Positions 8,683-17,421 of a DNA stretch of 64,000 nucleotides are shown piece by piece (the stretch's first letter is position 1; every line of letters begins with the position of its first letter). The translations under genes and the position numbers were made by a program. This stretch comes from Pedobacter sp. KBS0701. GTDB lineage: Bacteria; Bacteroidota; Bacteroidia; Sphingobacteriales; Sphingobacteriaceae. The stretch spans positions 2,604,001 through 2,668,000 of the forward strand of contig NZ_CP042171.1 in assembly GCF_005938645.2 (NCBI RefSeq), read 5' to 3'. Under the pieces are notes generated by a model that saw only the letters and a list, made by a program, of their open reading frames with translations, was not told the DNA's origin and made no database searches.

Positions 8683-8863
8683 GCAGAACGTTTGGTAATC
8701 ACTCAAAGATTACAGAACTTGCCAGACTCCACAAGAACTTATGGAGCCATTAAAGCAAGGCTAATCAAACTTGGAATACTCAACAAATAACAAAGCCCCA
8801 ACATTTCTGCTGGGTTTTGCTATGTAAGTTACATTGTCTTAGCGAGGACGCTAAGACTAGATG
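8683..8863 (+). repeat. RHS-array spacer repeat, copy 1
   Basis: First of two related spacers. It begins GCAGAACG, runs through a degraded C-terminal coding tail on the + strand (TYGAIKARLIKLGIL then stop at 8788-8790; the reading is frameshifted against copy 2), a weak hairpin (CAAAGCCCC...GGGTTTTG), and ends with a 48-base block (8816-8863) identical to copy 2. That block holds two adjacent inverted repeats: ATGTAA-g-TTACAT and 9-bp arms GTCTTAGCG/CGCTAAGAC around AGGA (8836-8857). The coding tail resembles the helix-turn-helix ending of some helicase-like proteins; this is inference. The immunity gene stop lies 4 bases beyond. Confidence 0.8.
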
Positions 8864-8866
8864 GGG

Positions 8867-9577
8867 TTATTCCCACTTCTGCCAGCCTGAATCCTTATTT
8901 TCCCGCCATAATCCCTCACCTATAACCAAATTTACAACTGGTTCCAGAGTATTATCAATCCCCAAAATTGTTCCTAATGGAACAATTCTGATTTCCTCTT
9001 CTGTTACATCAGGTCCTGGTTTTGAAAACATTTCCCACTTTTGTTCCTCCCATCTCATAAGTTCGACTATGGGTTTCCCTTTTAATGCATCAAAATCAGT
9101 TACTACATAAGAATTCTTTGGTGCTTTTACATTCCAATCTATATCTAACCATTTCCAAAGAGGATCATTTGAAACCATCAATTCAGACATTAATGGTATA
9201 TCTAATGTTCTGTTTACTGGAAAAATTTGAAAGGCTACAATTTCGGTTTTATCATAGTAATCATATACTCCCAGCATCATTTTTTCAGCCCACGAAGGGT
9301 CTACTTTGTTTAGTTGAAAAGTACTCGCATCTGGCAATAAAAATTCAGAATCAACTGCAAATCCAGATTGTAACTCATTAACTATATAATCAAATATCAT
9401 TTCGTTGTTATTCACTGAGTCAAATCCTCCGGCCATAATCAATTCGAAACCTAGCTTTTCGGTTAACCCTATAGAATAAGAAAATCGAGGATGTTGTCCA
9501 CCAGTAACAAGCGTAAGATGATAGCCATGTTTTTTAATGTTTGCCTTTATAATATCTAGAAACTCCTTATTTGTCAT
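8867..9577 (-). CDS. DUF4262 immunity-type protein
   Basis: 236 aa from the ATG at 9577 (MTNKEFLDIIKANIKKHGYH); a longer reading to 9655 would overlap the toxin gene and is not needed. The N-terminal ~110 residues match the DUF4262 pattern (HGYHLTLVTGG..PRFSYSIGLTEKLGFELIMAG). Proteins of this family are common as immunity proteins of polymorphic toxins. The start lies 4 bases after the stop of the HNH toxin fragment, the usual toxin-then-immunity order. It probably neutralises the adjacent HNH nuclease module. This function is inferred from the pairing. Confidence 0.75.
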   Translation of the reverse strand: MTNKEFLDIIKANIKKHGYHLTLVTGGQHPRFSYSIGLTEKLGFELIMAGGFDSVNNNEMIFDYIVNELQSGFAVDSEFLLPDASTFQLNKVDPSWAEKMMLGVYDYYDKTEIVAFQIFPVNRTLDIPLMSELMVSNDPLWKWLDIDWNVKAPKNSYVVTDFDALKGKPIVELMRWEEQKWEMFSKPGPDVTEEEIRIVPLGTILGIDNTLEPVVNLVIGEGLWRENKDSGWQKWE

Positions 9578-9581
9578 TTTT

Positions 9582-10007
9582 TTACTTTTTCTTATGTAAA
9601 TACTTGGTATGACATGTTTCACAAGCTGGAACAGTTTTCGTTCCACCATCCGCATGTCTAACGGGATAATGATGTGCTCTAACGTCTTTTAGTGGTGTTT
9701 CATTTCCGCAATTTGCGCACTTTTTATCACTCTCCTTCCATTCTTTTTCTTTCTGATTGACGCTGGGAACTCTTGGTTTAGCTCTTTGCGAAGCTGGAAC
9801 GGTGCCTTTACCTGTTGGTGATTTTTCAAGTTTTCCGGGCGTACCTCTTGGCGTTGTTTCAGATTCTGAAGCACTTTGTGGTTCTTTATCCTCACCCGAA
9901 CTGTTGTCATTTTTTAAATTTGGAATAATCGGTGGCGGCAGTATACCGCGTGGTTGACTATTCCAATTATTAATATCATTGCTTGCAGAACGTTTTAGCG
10001 AAGGCAA
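9582..10007 (-). CDS. Orphan RHS-type HNH nuclease toxin tip
   Basis: 141 codons with no delivery domains. The first ~95 residues are low-complexity, Pro/Ser/Lys-rich linker, and the C-terminus is a zinc-supported HNH nuclease: CANCGN...RAHHYPVRHADGG...CETCH. This is the arrangement of polymorphic toxin C-termini displaced from their RHS carrier. It is followed 4 bases later by the DUF4262 immunity gene. The 5' end runs directly into spacer copy 2 (GCAGAACG at 9985-9992, read as KRSA on this strand), so the apparent ATG at 10007 lies inside the repeat and may not be used. It was probably once fused to an RHS core. Confidence 0.75.
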   Translation of the reverse strand: MPSLKRSASNDINNWNSQPRGILPPPIIPNLKNDNSSGEDKEPQSASESETTPRGTPGKLEKSPTGKGTVPASQRAKPRVPSVNQKEKEWKESDKKCANCGNETPLKDVRAHHYPVRHADGGTKTVPACETCHTKYLHKKK

Positions 10008-10172
10008 CGAGATTACCCTGCTCGCTAAACTTCATTCACGGACTTACGAAGCCATTAAAGCCAGGCTCGTCAAACTCGAACTCTTACAGAAATAACAAAG
10101 CCCAACAGTTTTAAACCGCCGGGCTTTGCTATGTAAGTTACATTGTCTTAGCGAGGACGCTAAGACTAGATG
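9985..10172 (+). repeat. RHS-array spacer repeat, copy 2
   Basis: Second spacer, same layout as copy 1: GCAGAACG start, an open + strand coding tail (EGNEITLLAKLHSRTYEAIK then ARLVKLELLQK, stop 10093-10095), a strong hairpin CAAAGCCC...GGGCTTTG (10096-10128), then the 48-base block 10125-10172 identical to copy 1 with the 22-base inverted repeat at 10145-10166. The coding tails of the two copies are clearly diverged while the last 48 bases are identical. This suggests that the palindromic block is functional or recently spread. An 18-base piece of the spacer (from ACAGAAATAACAAAG) is also found at 8431-8448. Confidence 0.8.
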
Positions 10173-10262
10173 TGTCTAACCAGACACCAACGAACCGCTA
10201 AACGCGATGGAACAAGCGGGTCCCAATGAACGAACATTGAAGCCGTTTTTAAGCCTGATCAA

Positions 10263-10631
10263 TTATGGTTTATTTTTAGAATAATTAGCGTATTCTTCCT
10301 GTATCATACCACCAGAAACAAACTTCAAGACAGAAGCGCCATAATTTTCTACGGAAAAATCAATCGCATCTTTAATCGATGAAAAGGAAGTGATTATACC
10401 AAATGGATAATCAGGATCTAACATAGAAAATTCGTAAACATCAACAAAATTTTCATCACCCTCATCAAAACATTCAAAATAAGTTACTGTATAACTTCCA
10501 TCTGCTTCTTTTTCAATTCTAAGCCATTTAATAATAACATAGTCTTCTTTTATTTCAGCATTTATCCATTGTTCAACAGCTTTACCTAAGCTGAGGTTCG
10601 ATTTTAATTGTTCTTGTTGTAAATATAACAT
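10263..10631 (-). CDS. Probable immunity protein of RHS nuclease toxin
   Basis: 122 aa, acidic (many Glu/Asp), with no recognised domain. Its ATG is 8 bases downstream of the stop of the RHS nuclease-toxin reading frame (10640), and it is AT-richer than the RHS core, as immunity genes often are. From position it should protect against the HNH/LHH-type tip encoded at 10640-10815. No family is recognised. The function is inferred only from the invariable toxin-immunity order seen in such loci. Confidence 0.65.
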   Translation of the reverse strand: MLYLQQEQLKSNLSLGKAVEQWINAEIKEDYVIIKWLRIEKEADGSYTVTYFECFDEGDENFVDVYEFSMLDPDYPFGIITSFSSIKDAIDFSVENYGASVLKFVSGGMIQEEYANYSKNKP

Positions 10632-10639
10632 ATCAATTT

Positions 10640-11817
10640 CTATTTATTTCCCATTTCTTTCCCCCGCATAAACCAGTGCAATTGAGCATCCTCCATCCGC
10701 ATTTTTGGTGTAACTCCTTGGTTATATTTATTTGGATGAGGAACATATGAAGGATGTCCAGGGTAAACCTCATGTATAGCGGAACCTGGCATCTGATCTG
10801 CATGATGAACTTCTAGGGCATTTCTTTTCCTGCTTTATTTTTTCTAGGGGCGAAATCTAATGGCCCTTTTCCTTCATCAGCCCTTACTAAATCTCGTTTG
10901 GTATATGGCCCCTGTTGCCTTATTGGCTCTACCTCCGGCCCAAACCCTGTTCCCTCAGAAATAGCTCTTTCTTGTTTGAGACCTCCCGGCCTTGCCCCAT
11001 CTAAAACCTCCATTCCTTGAACTACCGCTAAAGCAGCAAAGCCAACCCGTTTAGCAGTTATTTTCTCATCAGAGAAAAACAAATTATCAAGCGCATTAAT
11101 CCCTAATATATCTGCTGCTCCAGCCGAAAGATTAAGCATAAAGGCACCAAAAGGATCATAATTCTTTTGATCTGCGGGTGCATTCCTAATATAGCCCTGT
11201 TGATCACCATCGGGATTTTGCATTGGCGGCAGTTTTCCAACCTTTGGCTTCGGTTTTGGCCCATAATCCGCATACATTCCATCAACATCAATGAAACGAA
11301 TCGGATTATTAAGCGCATAATTATATGGACTATTTCTTCTAGAAATCTCTGAAAGCGGGTCAACCACATTCCATCTTCCAATCACCGGATCATAGAACCT
11401 TGCGCCGTAATCGTACTGCCCCCCAAGCTCATCCTGAACCTCTTTTTCATTGTAAAGATATTTATTATTTCCGGATGTCAAACTGTTGCGCTTACCAAAA
11501 GGGTAATAATTGTCCACCTGTAATGGCTTGATCTGGCCGTTATAGACATCGAAGGCATAACGCACATTTCCCAGGTGGTCCGAAAGGTTATAATGATAAT
11601 TGTAACTGTTGTCACCATTCCGTTGCGACACAACTTCCTCGGTATGGATAATGTCAATATTGTTCCCTTCGTACTCAATTCCATCTATATACTCCCTTAC
11701 GGTCGTCAGCCCGTTCTCTGTAACAATCTCTCTCAGTTTATTTGCGGTATCATAAACATCCTGGATGCTCTTCCCGTTACCATTGGCCCCTGAAGGTAGG
11801 TTCAGTGTATTATAATG
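10640..11817 (-). pseudogene. RHS core C-terminus plus nuclease toxin tip, frameshifted
   Basis: From 11817 leftward the frame encodes typical RHS sequence ([41 protein letters not shown]), the RHS core end [20 protein letters not shown], then a hydrophobic pre-toxin region. The frame stops after KAGKEMP (10813). One base further the reading continues as [15 protein letters not shown] ... ending in WFMRGKEMGNK, a HH-type (HNH/LHH superfamily) nuclease tip with stop at 10640-10642. The slip lies at a four-base A-run (minus strand; 10825-10828) where five would restore frame. There is no start codon or N-terminal half attached. Either a pseudogene or, for the slip alone, a sequence error. Confidence 0.85.
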
Positions 11818-11820
11818 TTA

Positions 11821-12576
11821 CTACTCTGGACTGTTAAGTATGATATTCATTGTTTCATATATTTCTGAGAGAAATGGCATTGAATTTCCTTTGCTATAAA
11901 TATCTTCGTAAACATAGGTAAAAAACTCAACTGGTCGATTATGCATATTTAAATAAGGGTTCCATGTTTTACCGTCTGAACTTAATATCATTTCCCATTG
12001 TGTCTTCTTCTTTTTTATCAAAACTTCACCAACAACCGCTATAAAATTTATCATATGCCTCTTGTTAAATTCAGATGAATTGGGAACTTTTTTAAGTTTA
12101 TCGTCTAAATCTCTTAGTAGCTTTTCATCAACTTCAATATAGTTTACGGAAAGAGTATCTGCTAATTCTCTTATTAAAAGATCGGTTTGACGTGGAAAGT
12201 CTTTACCAAATGGGTTTTTATAAGATAGTATCTCCGTTCCATTCGAAGACTTATGATCAGCTAGTACTTTTTCAACATCACCAACATTATCAAAAAGCAT
12301 ATAATATCCCTCGTCACCAGCGATAACTTCACTCTTATTTAGCTGATAAACTTCAACTCCAAATTGCATTTTAAACTTTGCTATTGGACCAACTGCTCCA
12401 TTTCTCAGTTTATTAAACTCTATATTGCTAAGTGATTTGCATTTAATGAATGTCCCGTTGCTTAATTCAATATTATCCATTTTTTCAGTTTTATTTTTCA
12501 GTTTATAAGATGATAACACAAAAAAACCGAATAATATTATCAATAAAATATTTGGCCTAATCATTTCTGTTATCAA
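11821..12576 (-). CDS. Membrane-anchored protein lodged between RHS halves
   Basis: 251 aa (or 247 from the second ATG). There is one N-terminal TM (about residues 8-23, ILLIILFGFFVLSSYK) and then a soluble Lys/Glu-rich domain without a recognised family. The gene sits exactly between the N-terminal RHS fragment (overlapping its end by 20 bp) and the C-terminal RHS fragment (stop 3 bp before it), and it is more AT-rich than either. It may be an immunity gene left from an earlier toxin exchange or a gene brought in by the event that deleted the RHS centre. No function can be assigned. Confidence 0.65.
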   Translation of the reverse strand: MITEMIRPNILLIILFGFFVLSSYKLKNKTEKMDNIELSNGTFIKCKSLSNIEFNKLRNGAVGPIAKFKMQFGVEVYQLNKSEVIAGDEGYYMLFDNVGDVEKVLADHKSSNGTEILSYKNPFGKDFPRQTDLLIRELADTLSVNYIEVDEKLLRDLDDKLKKVPNSSEFNKRHMINFIAVVGEVLIKKKKTQWEMILSSDGKTWNPYLNMHNRPVEFFTYVYEDIYSKGNSMPFLSEIYETMNIILNSPE

Positions 12577-13195
12577 TTAGTTTTTGTCGATTGCCCAGGT
12601 CCTTCAGGAACAGGTCCACATATCCACCTCCGTCCGGATTGCCAAGTACTGTCCTGCTCACAGCCCCACCGGCATTCAATGTCCAGCCAGTCCCGACCCT
12701 TGATGCAACCTGGTCAACCTTGAAGCCATCCGCACTGTAATCCATTGTTATGGGCAAGGACAGGTTTCTTGTCTTATATTTATATAAACTAATACTACTT
12801 TTTACAGAACCCGTTGACATATTTGTGCTGGAAAGTGCATATTTTCCCAAATCAGACGCTGCTGGCGAAGGCGGCAAAATGTTAGGGATATCAATCGCTG
12901 GGACTTGGGCGAAAGTGAGATCAGAATAAATGGCTATACATAAAAGCAAGACGGTAGCCCTTAATACAGGTAATTTACCCCGCAGATTCAGGTACCTGAA
13001 ATTACAAGAACATTTATTATTAACGGAGACATCGGATTGATGCTTATGCCAGAAAATATGATGACCAAATGTTTTTTTAAATGACCCGATTGAACGGGTG
13101 AGGAAATTGGCTAAAAGAGCTGAAAACATATAATATTTAAGTGTGTAAACTTTAGTTGTATTAGAAAAGATCGAATACAGGAAAATAAATTTCAC
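12557..13195 (-). pseudogene. RHS protein N-terminal fragment
   Basis: 212 codons. A long N-terminal leader with a hydrophobic signal segment (VLLLCIAIYSDLTFAQ) is followed by the standard Bacteroidetes RHS start: PAASDLGKYALSSTNMSTGS, YKTRNLSLPITMDYSADG, ASRVGTGWTLNAGGAVSR. It ends abruptly at NRND-stop, far short of the >1000 residues expected, and the C-terminal RHS half lies 0.75 kb away behind a foreign gene. The secretion signal suggests that the intact protein was exported. Inactivated by deletion/insertion. Confidence 0.85.
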
Positions 13196-14019
13196 TGAAT
13201 TTTTCTCCTCAATTTGAAGTAAAAAATTTAAATACTGGAATATCTAGAAAAATTAGAAACTTCATTTTGGTAAAAAAGCCAGCCTTCGTAATTATAAATA
13301 CAGTATCACAGCCTGAACAGCCATAGTACTATTAATAGATATTTTTACAGGGGAAGCACTGGTTGCGTATTTAACTAAATCTGTACAGTTCATTTCGCCC
13401 CAAACCGTACGCGAATTTGGCTGTCGGATTTTTTGCTAAGTCATTCCTTTCCCTTTGAACGTATAGCGGCTTGGCTGCAAATTTACTTCTTCCCCTAGGC
13501 GCTCCACGGTTTCCCCTTCGGGGTCCTCCATTTCCCGCTTTCCTTTAGATCATCCTTCGGATGAAACCGGAAAATCTATCAAAAAGACGTTCTGAAGCGC
13601 TTAAAATCAATCTGATGAATGCAAAGATCACACCAGGCATAGATTTTATCTCTGGGGCTTTAATTTGACCTGAGCTTAGAAATTTTATTGGAACTGCTGT
13701 GTAAAGAAATCCTGACCTGCAGATCAGGTCGTACAGTTTGGAGCGAAACAGGCGTTCAGTTTGGAGCGAAAGAAGGTGTCAGCATAAATGCGAAACGCGC
13801 GTAAACATTTGTCGAAATGCCCAATCATGTGATAATAGATGGTGAAGATAACCTGATTATTGCAGAGGGTTACGTCTGTGGCGATTTCAAAAAGGATATA
13901 GAAAAAAAATAACTTTCCGGTTAATCAATTCTTTTCTTTCGGACTTTTTAACATTTTCTCTTAATTGTCAAACAAGCCGCAAATCAGTTTGACATCCGGA
14001 AAGACTGCATTATACTATT
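13196..14019. other. Intergenic stretch, no clear gene
   Basis: 824 bases between the RHS N-terminus and the first dehydrogenase gene. Both strands lack an open frame with family resemblance. A 31-codon + strand frame near 13820-13911 (starting MPNHVIIDGEDN) could be a gene fragment but is too short to support. Short repeated phrases (cagtttggagcgaaa-like) occur around 13735-13770. Confidence 0.5.
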
Positions 14020-14817
14020 TTATACCATTTTAATGGCATCAAGCCGTTTTTGCAAGCCAGTAATGATATTTTTTGTAGCCACTTTACCAATGGGCAAACG
14101 GAAAGGAGGATTTTCCACTGTTGTACATTTAATAATTGCTTCCACAACATCCGCTACATCATCCAGTTCACCAAAGCCTGCATTGATAAATTTCTTAATT
14201 TCATGAACCCGGGTGCTTTGATACGCTTCCATTGACTTGGCAATCTTAAGGCTGTTTCCAAAATTAGTTCCGGTCGGTCCAGGTTCTGCAATAGTAAAAC
14301 TGATATTGAATGATGAAACATCTTGTGCGGTAGCTTCCACAAAACCTTCAATTCCCCACTTGGAGGCATGGTAGAGGCTGAATCCCGGATAGGTAATCTG
14401 TCCGCCTTCAGATGATATTTGAATGATGTGGCCACCCTTAAGCTGCTTTCTCAAAAAGGGGATTAAGGCCTTTATCAGCATGATGGAACCTAGTAAATTT
14501 ACGTTCAGCTGATCTATGATCATTGAGCTATCCAATTCCTCTACCGCCCCAAAAACACCAATTCCTGCATTGCTGACCGCAATATCTATATGCCCTAATT
14601 TTGCATAGGCATTAGTGACCGCTTTTTCGATGCTATTAAGATCCGTCAACTCCAAGTAATCCACATGAAGTCTCCCAGGATATATTTCCGCCAGATCCTT
14701 CAGCAGTTCCGGCTTCCTTAAGGTAGCGAAAACTGTATGGCCTGCCTCCAAAAGCTGCTTCGTTAAGTTACGTCCTATACCGCTTGATGCACCTGTAATA
14801 AACCATTTCTTATTCAT
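14020..14817 (-). CDS. Short-chain dehydrogenase/reductase
   Basis: 265 aa classical SDR. The cofactor motif TGASSGIG (8-15), the NAG motif SNAGIG (about 84-89), the catalytic Ser in QISSEGG and Tyr-Lys in YHASKWG are all present. After the active site come EPGPTGTNFG and a variable C-terminus. Such proteins reduce or oxidise carbonyl/hydroxyl substrates with NAD(P); the substrate cannot be told. It lies 80 bp downstream of an AraC regulator on the same strand, which is its probable regulator. Confidence 0.9.
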   Translation of the reverse strand: MNKKWFITGASSGIGRNLTKQLLEAGHTVFATLRKPELLKDLAEIYPGRLHVDYLELTDLNSIEKAVTNAYAKLGHIDIAVSNAGIGVFGAVEELDSSMIIDQLNVNLLGSIMLIKALIPFLRKQLKGGHIIQISSEGGQITYPGFSLYHASKWGIEGFVEATAQDVSSFNISFTIAEPGPTGTNFGNSLKIAKSMEAYQSTRVHEIKKFINAGFGELDDVADVVEAIIKCTTVENPPFRLPIGKVATKNIITGLQKRLDAIKMV

Positions 14818-14897
14818 ATAATATTTTTTTTATATCGCAAATCTCGAACTAAAGATGTCCGGGTAGTTAATGAAATAAAAACCAATAGTTATAAAAA

Positions 14898-15782
14898 TCA
14901 AACTTTTCGATAGGCGGACGGAGAAATACCTTCCCACTTCTTGAAAAAGCTGGAAAAGTGGGTAAGCTCATAAAAACCCAAAAGATGGGAAATTTCTGAA
15001 ACATCAAGATCGGTATGTTTCAGGAACAGCCTCGCTTCTTGTAAGAATCGCTCCTGGATCAGCTGCTTGGTGGAGCTTCCCATGTTTTTCTTTAGAATAC
15101 GGTTAAGATAGTTCGGATGTACAGACAATGCCTCCGCAAAATCAGAAGCCCTATTTAAAATGCGACCCCGTGGCTTTATTTCGGTATTGAACTGTTGCTC
15201 AAGCAGAGCCAGAAATTCTTTAATCATACGGGTAGAAGATTTATTATGCCTTTCCACATTCGGGTTTTCAGTCGATAGCTCCGAAGCAAAATGAAGCAGT
15301 TCATATATTTTACTCCTGATTAAATCATATTTGTGCTCATTACCGCTATCATAGGCGTCTTGGATCACTTTAAAAATATTATTTATGCGAAAAAGCTGTT
15401 CCTCTTCCAGTTCAAACACCTTTAATCCATCCTGTTGGAAAACGGAGTAAGCCCCCAAAGAACCAAAATTGTGGAAGAAGTCGGCATTAAAAATACAGTA
15501 AACCCCGCTATGTTCCCCATCATTTGGTATCCAGTTATACGGACTCAAGGGATTTGCAAAAAAAATAGCGGCTTTGCGAACGTTGTAGGTCTCTTCAGCA
15601 AAATGAATGTTATAGGAGCCAATGAGCAAATTTATCTTATAAAAAGACCTTCGGTTATAAGGTATGGGTCTTATGGCACAGGGGTCTTTTTCTGTAATCC
15701 AAAAAATATTAAAGTTACCTGGACTTGGTTTGCGTTCAATTTCCGATTGATCTAAAAACTCGGTTATATTCACATTTTGCAT
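14898..15782 (-). CDS. AraC-family transcriptional regulator
   Basis: 294 aa: an N-terminal cupin-like sensor region (about 1-170) and a C-terminal double helix-turn-helix (about 195-294). The second helix region carries the family signature VSEISHLLGFYELTHFSSFF followed by KKWEGISPSAYR. It lies upstream of the SDR gene on the same strand and is a candidate regulator of it. The ligand is unknown. Confidence 0.9.
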   Translation of the reverse strand: MQNVNITEFLDQSEIERKPSPGNFNIFWITEKDPCAIRPIPYNRRSFYKINLLIGSYNIHFAEETYNVRKAAIFFANPLSPYNWIPNDGEHSGVYCIFNADFFHNFGSLGAYSVFQQDGLKVFELEEEQLFRINNIFKVIQDAYDSGNEHKYDLIRSKIYELLHFASELSTENPNVERHNKSSTRMIKEFLALLEQQFNTEIKPRGRILNRASDFAEALSVHPNYLNRILKKNMGSSTKQLIQERFLQEARLFLKHTDLDVSEISHLLGFYELTHFSSFFKKWEGISPSAYRKV

Positions 15783-16179
15783 TTTCCAAAATTACAAAAA
15801 ACAAACTATTTTACATTTCCTGCAATTCCTTCTTGTTATGCTCATTGCCTGTAGGCCTTAATCCAATAAAAGCCATCCTTGTGGATGCCCCTTTTGATGA
15901 GCCCGGCTGTTCTGCGAAATGAAACGTGACCGATACCGGGCCTCTTCTTATCTGGACAACTCCGGACAACGCTCTATCGCCACGAACAACCCGGGATTTA
16001 CCTTCCATATCGGAATCACTAAACAGGCTGAACCTGAATGCCTTCTCGACGGGGGAAATCATCGCACTAAAAGAGGACGGCACTGCCGAAAATATTCCTT
16101 TTTACTACAAGTTCGGGACTTTTGGATACATCTGCTTAACGGCATTGGCTGAACTTTGCTTAACAATAATGAGAAAAAT
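15783..16179. other. Gap with possible gene remnant
   Basis: 397 bases between a leftward AraC gene and a rightward SDR gene. One + strand frame from a GTG at 15926 to 16189 ends with a plausible protein-like stretch (EIIALKEDGTAENIPFYYKF), and the minus strand has an overlapping frame of similar length (15811-16083). Neither has a recognisable family or a good start, so I regard the segment as a promoter region that may contain a decayed gene. Confidence 0.35.
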
Positions 16180-16962
16180 ATGGACTTAACAAATAGCACC
16201 GTCCTGATCACAGGCGGAACCAGTGGCATAGGTTTGGAGCTGGTCAAACAACTTATCCGGCAGGGATCAACCATCATCGTCACAGGTCGAAAACAGGAAG
16301 CCTTAAATAATGCCAAAAGGCACTCTCCCAAAATCCACATCTTTCAGAGCGATGTCAGTAATCCGCAAGATATTGAGAATCTATATAAAGAGGTAACACA
16401 ACAGTTCCCTGATCTGAATATAATCATCAACAATGCAGGAGAAATGTGGTTGCTTGATCTCTTGGATGCCGATAAAGGAATGGAAAACATAACCCGCGAA
16501 ATTGATATTAATCTTACAGGAGCGATCCGGATGGTTCATCAGTTTTTGCCGCACTTGCTTGCAAAGCGTTCTGCGGCAATTTTAAACGTTTCCTCTGCCA
16601 TTGCCTACATGCCTTACTCCACCGCCCCGGTCTATAGCGCTTCAAAAGCGGGCGTTCATGCTTATACCCAGGCACTGCGCCTGCAATTAAACAAAAGCAG
16701 TGTGAAGGTGTTCGAACTCATCCCTCCGGGCGTAAAAACCAATCTTCAGAATGATTGGGTGCTGCCGCCGGACCAGGGCCAAATGATGGATGTGGATAAA
16801 CTTGTCAATGTAGCGATAAAAGGTCTGCTCAAAGACACCCCTGAGATCAAGCCATTCCTGGTAAATGTGATCAAATTACTAAGCAGGATTATGCCTAAGC
16901 AATTGATGAAGTTTGGGCACAAGGAATTCGAAAGATTTCAAAAACTGAATCAGCAAAGCTAA
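16180..16962 (+). CDS. SDR oxidoreductase, DltE-like
   Basis: 260 aa from the ATG at 16180 (MDLTNSTVLITGGTSGIG); the upstream in-frame ATG at 16156 would add 8 unconserved residues. Motifs: TGGTSGIG, IINNAGEM, Ser in LNVSSAIAYM and YSASKAG. The C-terminal part (VKVFELIPPGVKTNL) is typical of DltE-type short-chain dehydrogenases. First gene of a rightward run with DUF2147, a small membrane protein, DoxX and an AraC regulator; the gaps downstream are 4-13 bases. Confidence 0.9.
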   Translation: MDLTNSTVLITGGTSGIGLELVKQLIRQGSTIIVTGRKQEALNNAKRHSPKIHIFQSDVSNPQDIENLYKEVTQQFPDLNIIINNAGEMWLLDLLDADKGMENITREIDINLTGAIRMVHQFLPHLLAKRSAAILNVSSAIAYMPYSTAPVYSASKAGVHAYTQALRLQLNKSSVKVFELIPPGVKTNLQNDWVLPPDQGQMMDVDKLVNVAIKGLLKDTPEIKPFLVNVIKLLSRIMPKQLMKFGHKEFERFQKLNQQS

Positions 16963-16973
16963 ATAATCAACAT

Positions 16974-17408
16974 ATGAAAAAAACAATTTTAACAGTCTTT
17001 ACCCTATTGTTATCAATGGCGTCTTTCGCCCAAAAAATATCCGCAGATCAGATTTCAGGCATATGGCAATGCGAGGATTACAAAATCGAAATATTCAAGG
17101 TGGAAAACACTTATTCCGCCAAACTCCTGTGGTCGAAAGAAATGTTCGAAGCAGATGGAAAAACCGCTAAAAAGGATCTTAAAAACCCCAATGAAAAGTT
17201 TCGGACCAAATCGGTGCAAGGCCTTACCCATATTACTGGACTTGCGTATAAGGACGGCGAATACGTGGATGGTAAACTTTATAGCGTCGAGGATGGAAAT
17301 ATGTATAGCATCAAAGGTGAACTGCAGGGTGCTGATGACCTTGAAACCCGTGGTTATAAAGGTATCCCATTAATGGGCAAAACATTTAAATGGAAAAGGG
17401 TTAAGTAG
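16974..17408 (+). CDS. DUF2147 secreted protein
   Basis: 144 aa with a clear signal peptide (KKTILTVFTLLLSMASFAQ). The mature part matches the DUF2147 pattern: ISGIWQCEDYKIEIFK at the start, then LTHITGLAYKDGEYVDGKLY and a C-terminal GIPLMGKTFKWKRV. This family is a small lipocalin-like periplasmic domain of unknown role. It starts 11 bases after the SDR stop and is likely co-transcribed with it. Confidence 0.85.
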   Translation: MKKTILTVFTLLLSMASFAQKISADQISGIWQCEDYKIEIFKVENTYSAKLLWSKEMFEADGKTAKKDLKNPNEKFRTKSVQGLTHITGLAYKDGEYVDGKLYSVEDGNMYSIKGELQGADDLETRGYKGIPLMGKTFKWKRVK

Positions 17409-17421
17409 ACCAGAAGAAACC

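Noticed and set aside
8836-10166. CRISPR array from the two spacer repeats
   Set aside because: Only two copies more than 1.2 kb apart, with genes between them; no regular short spacing.
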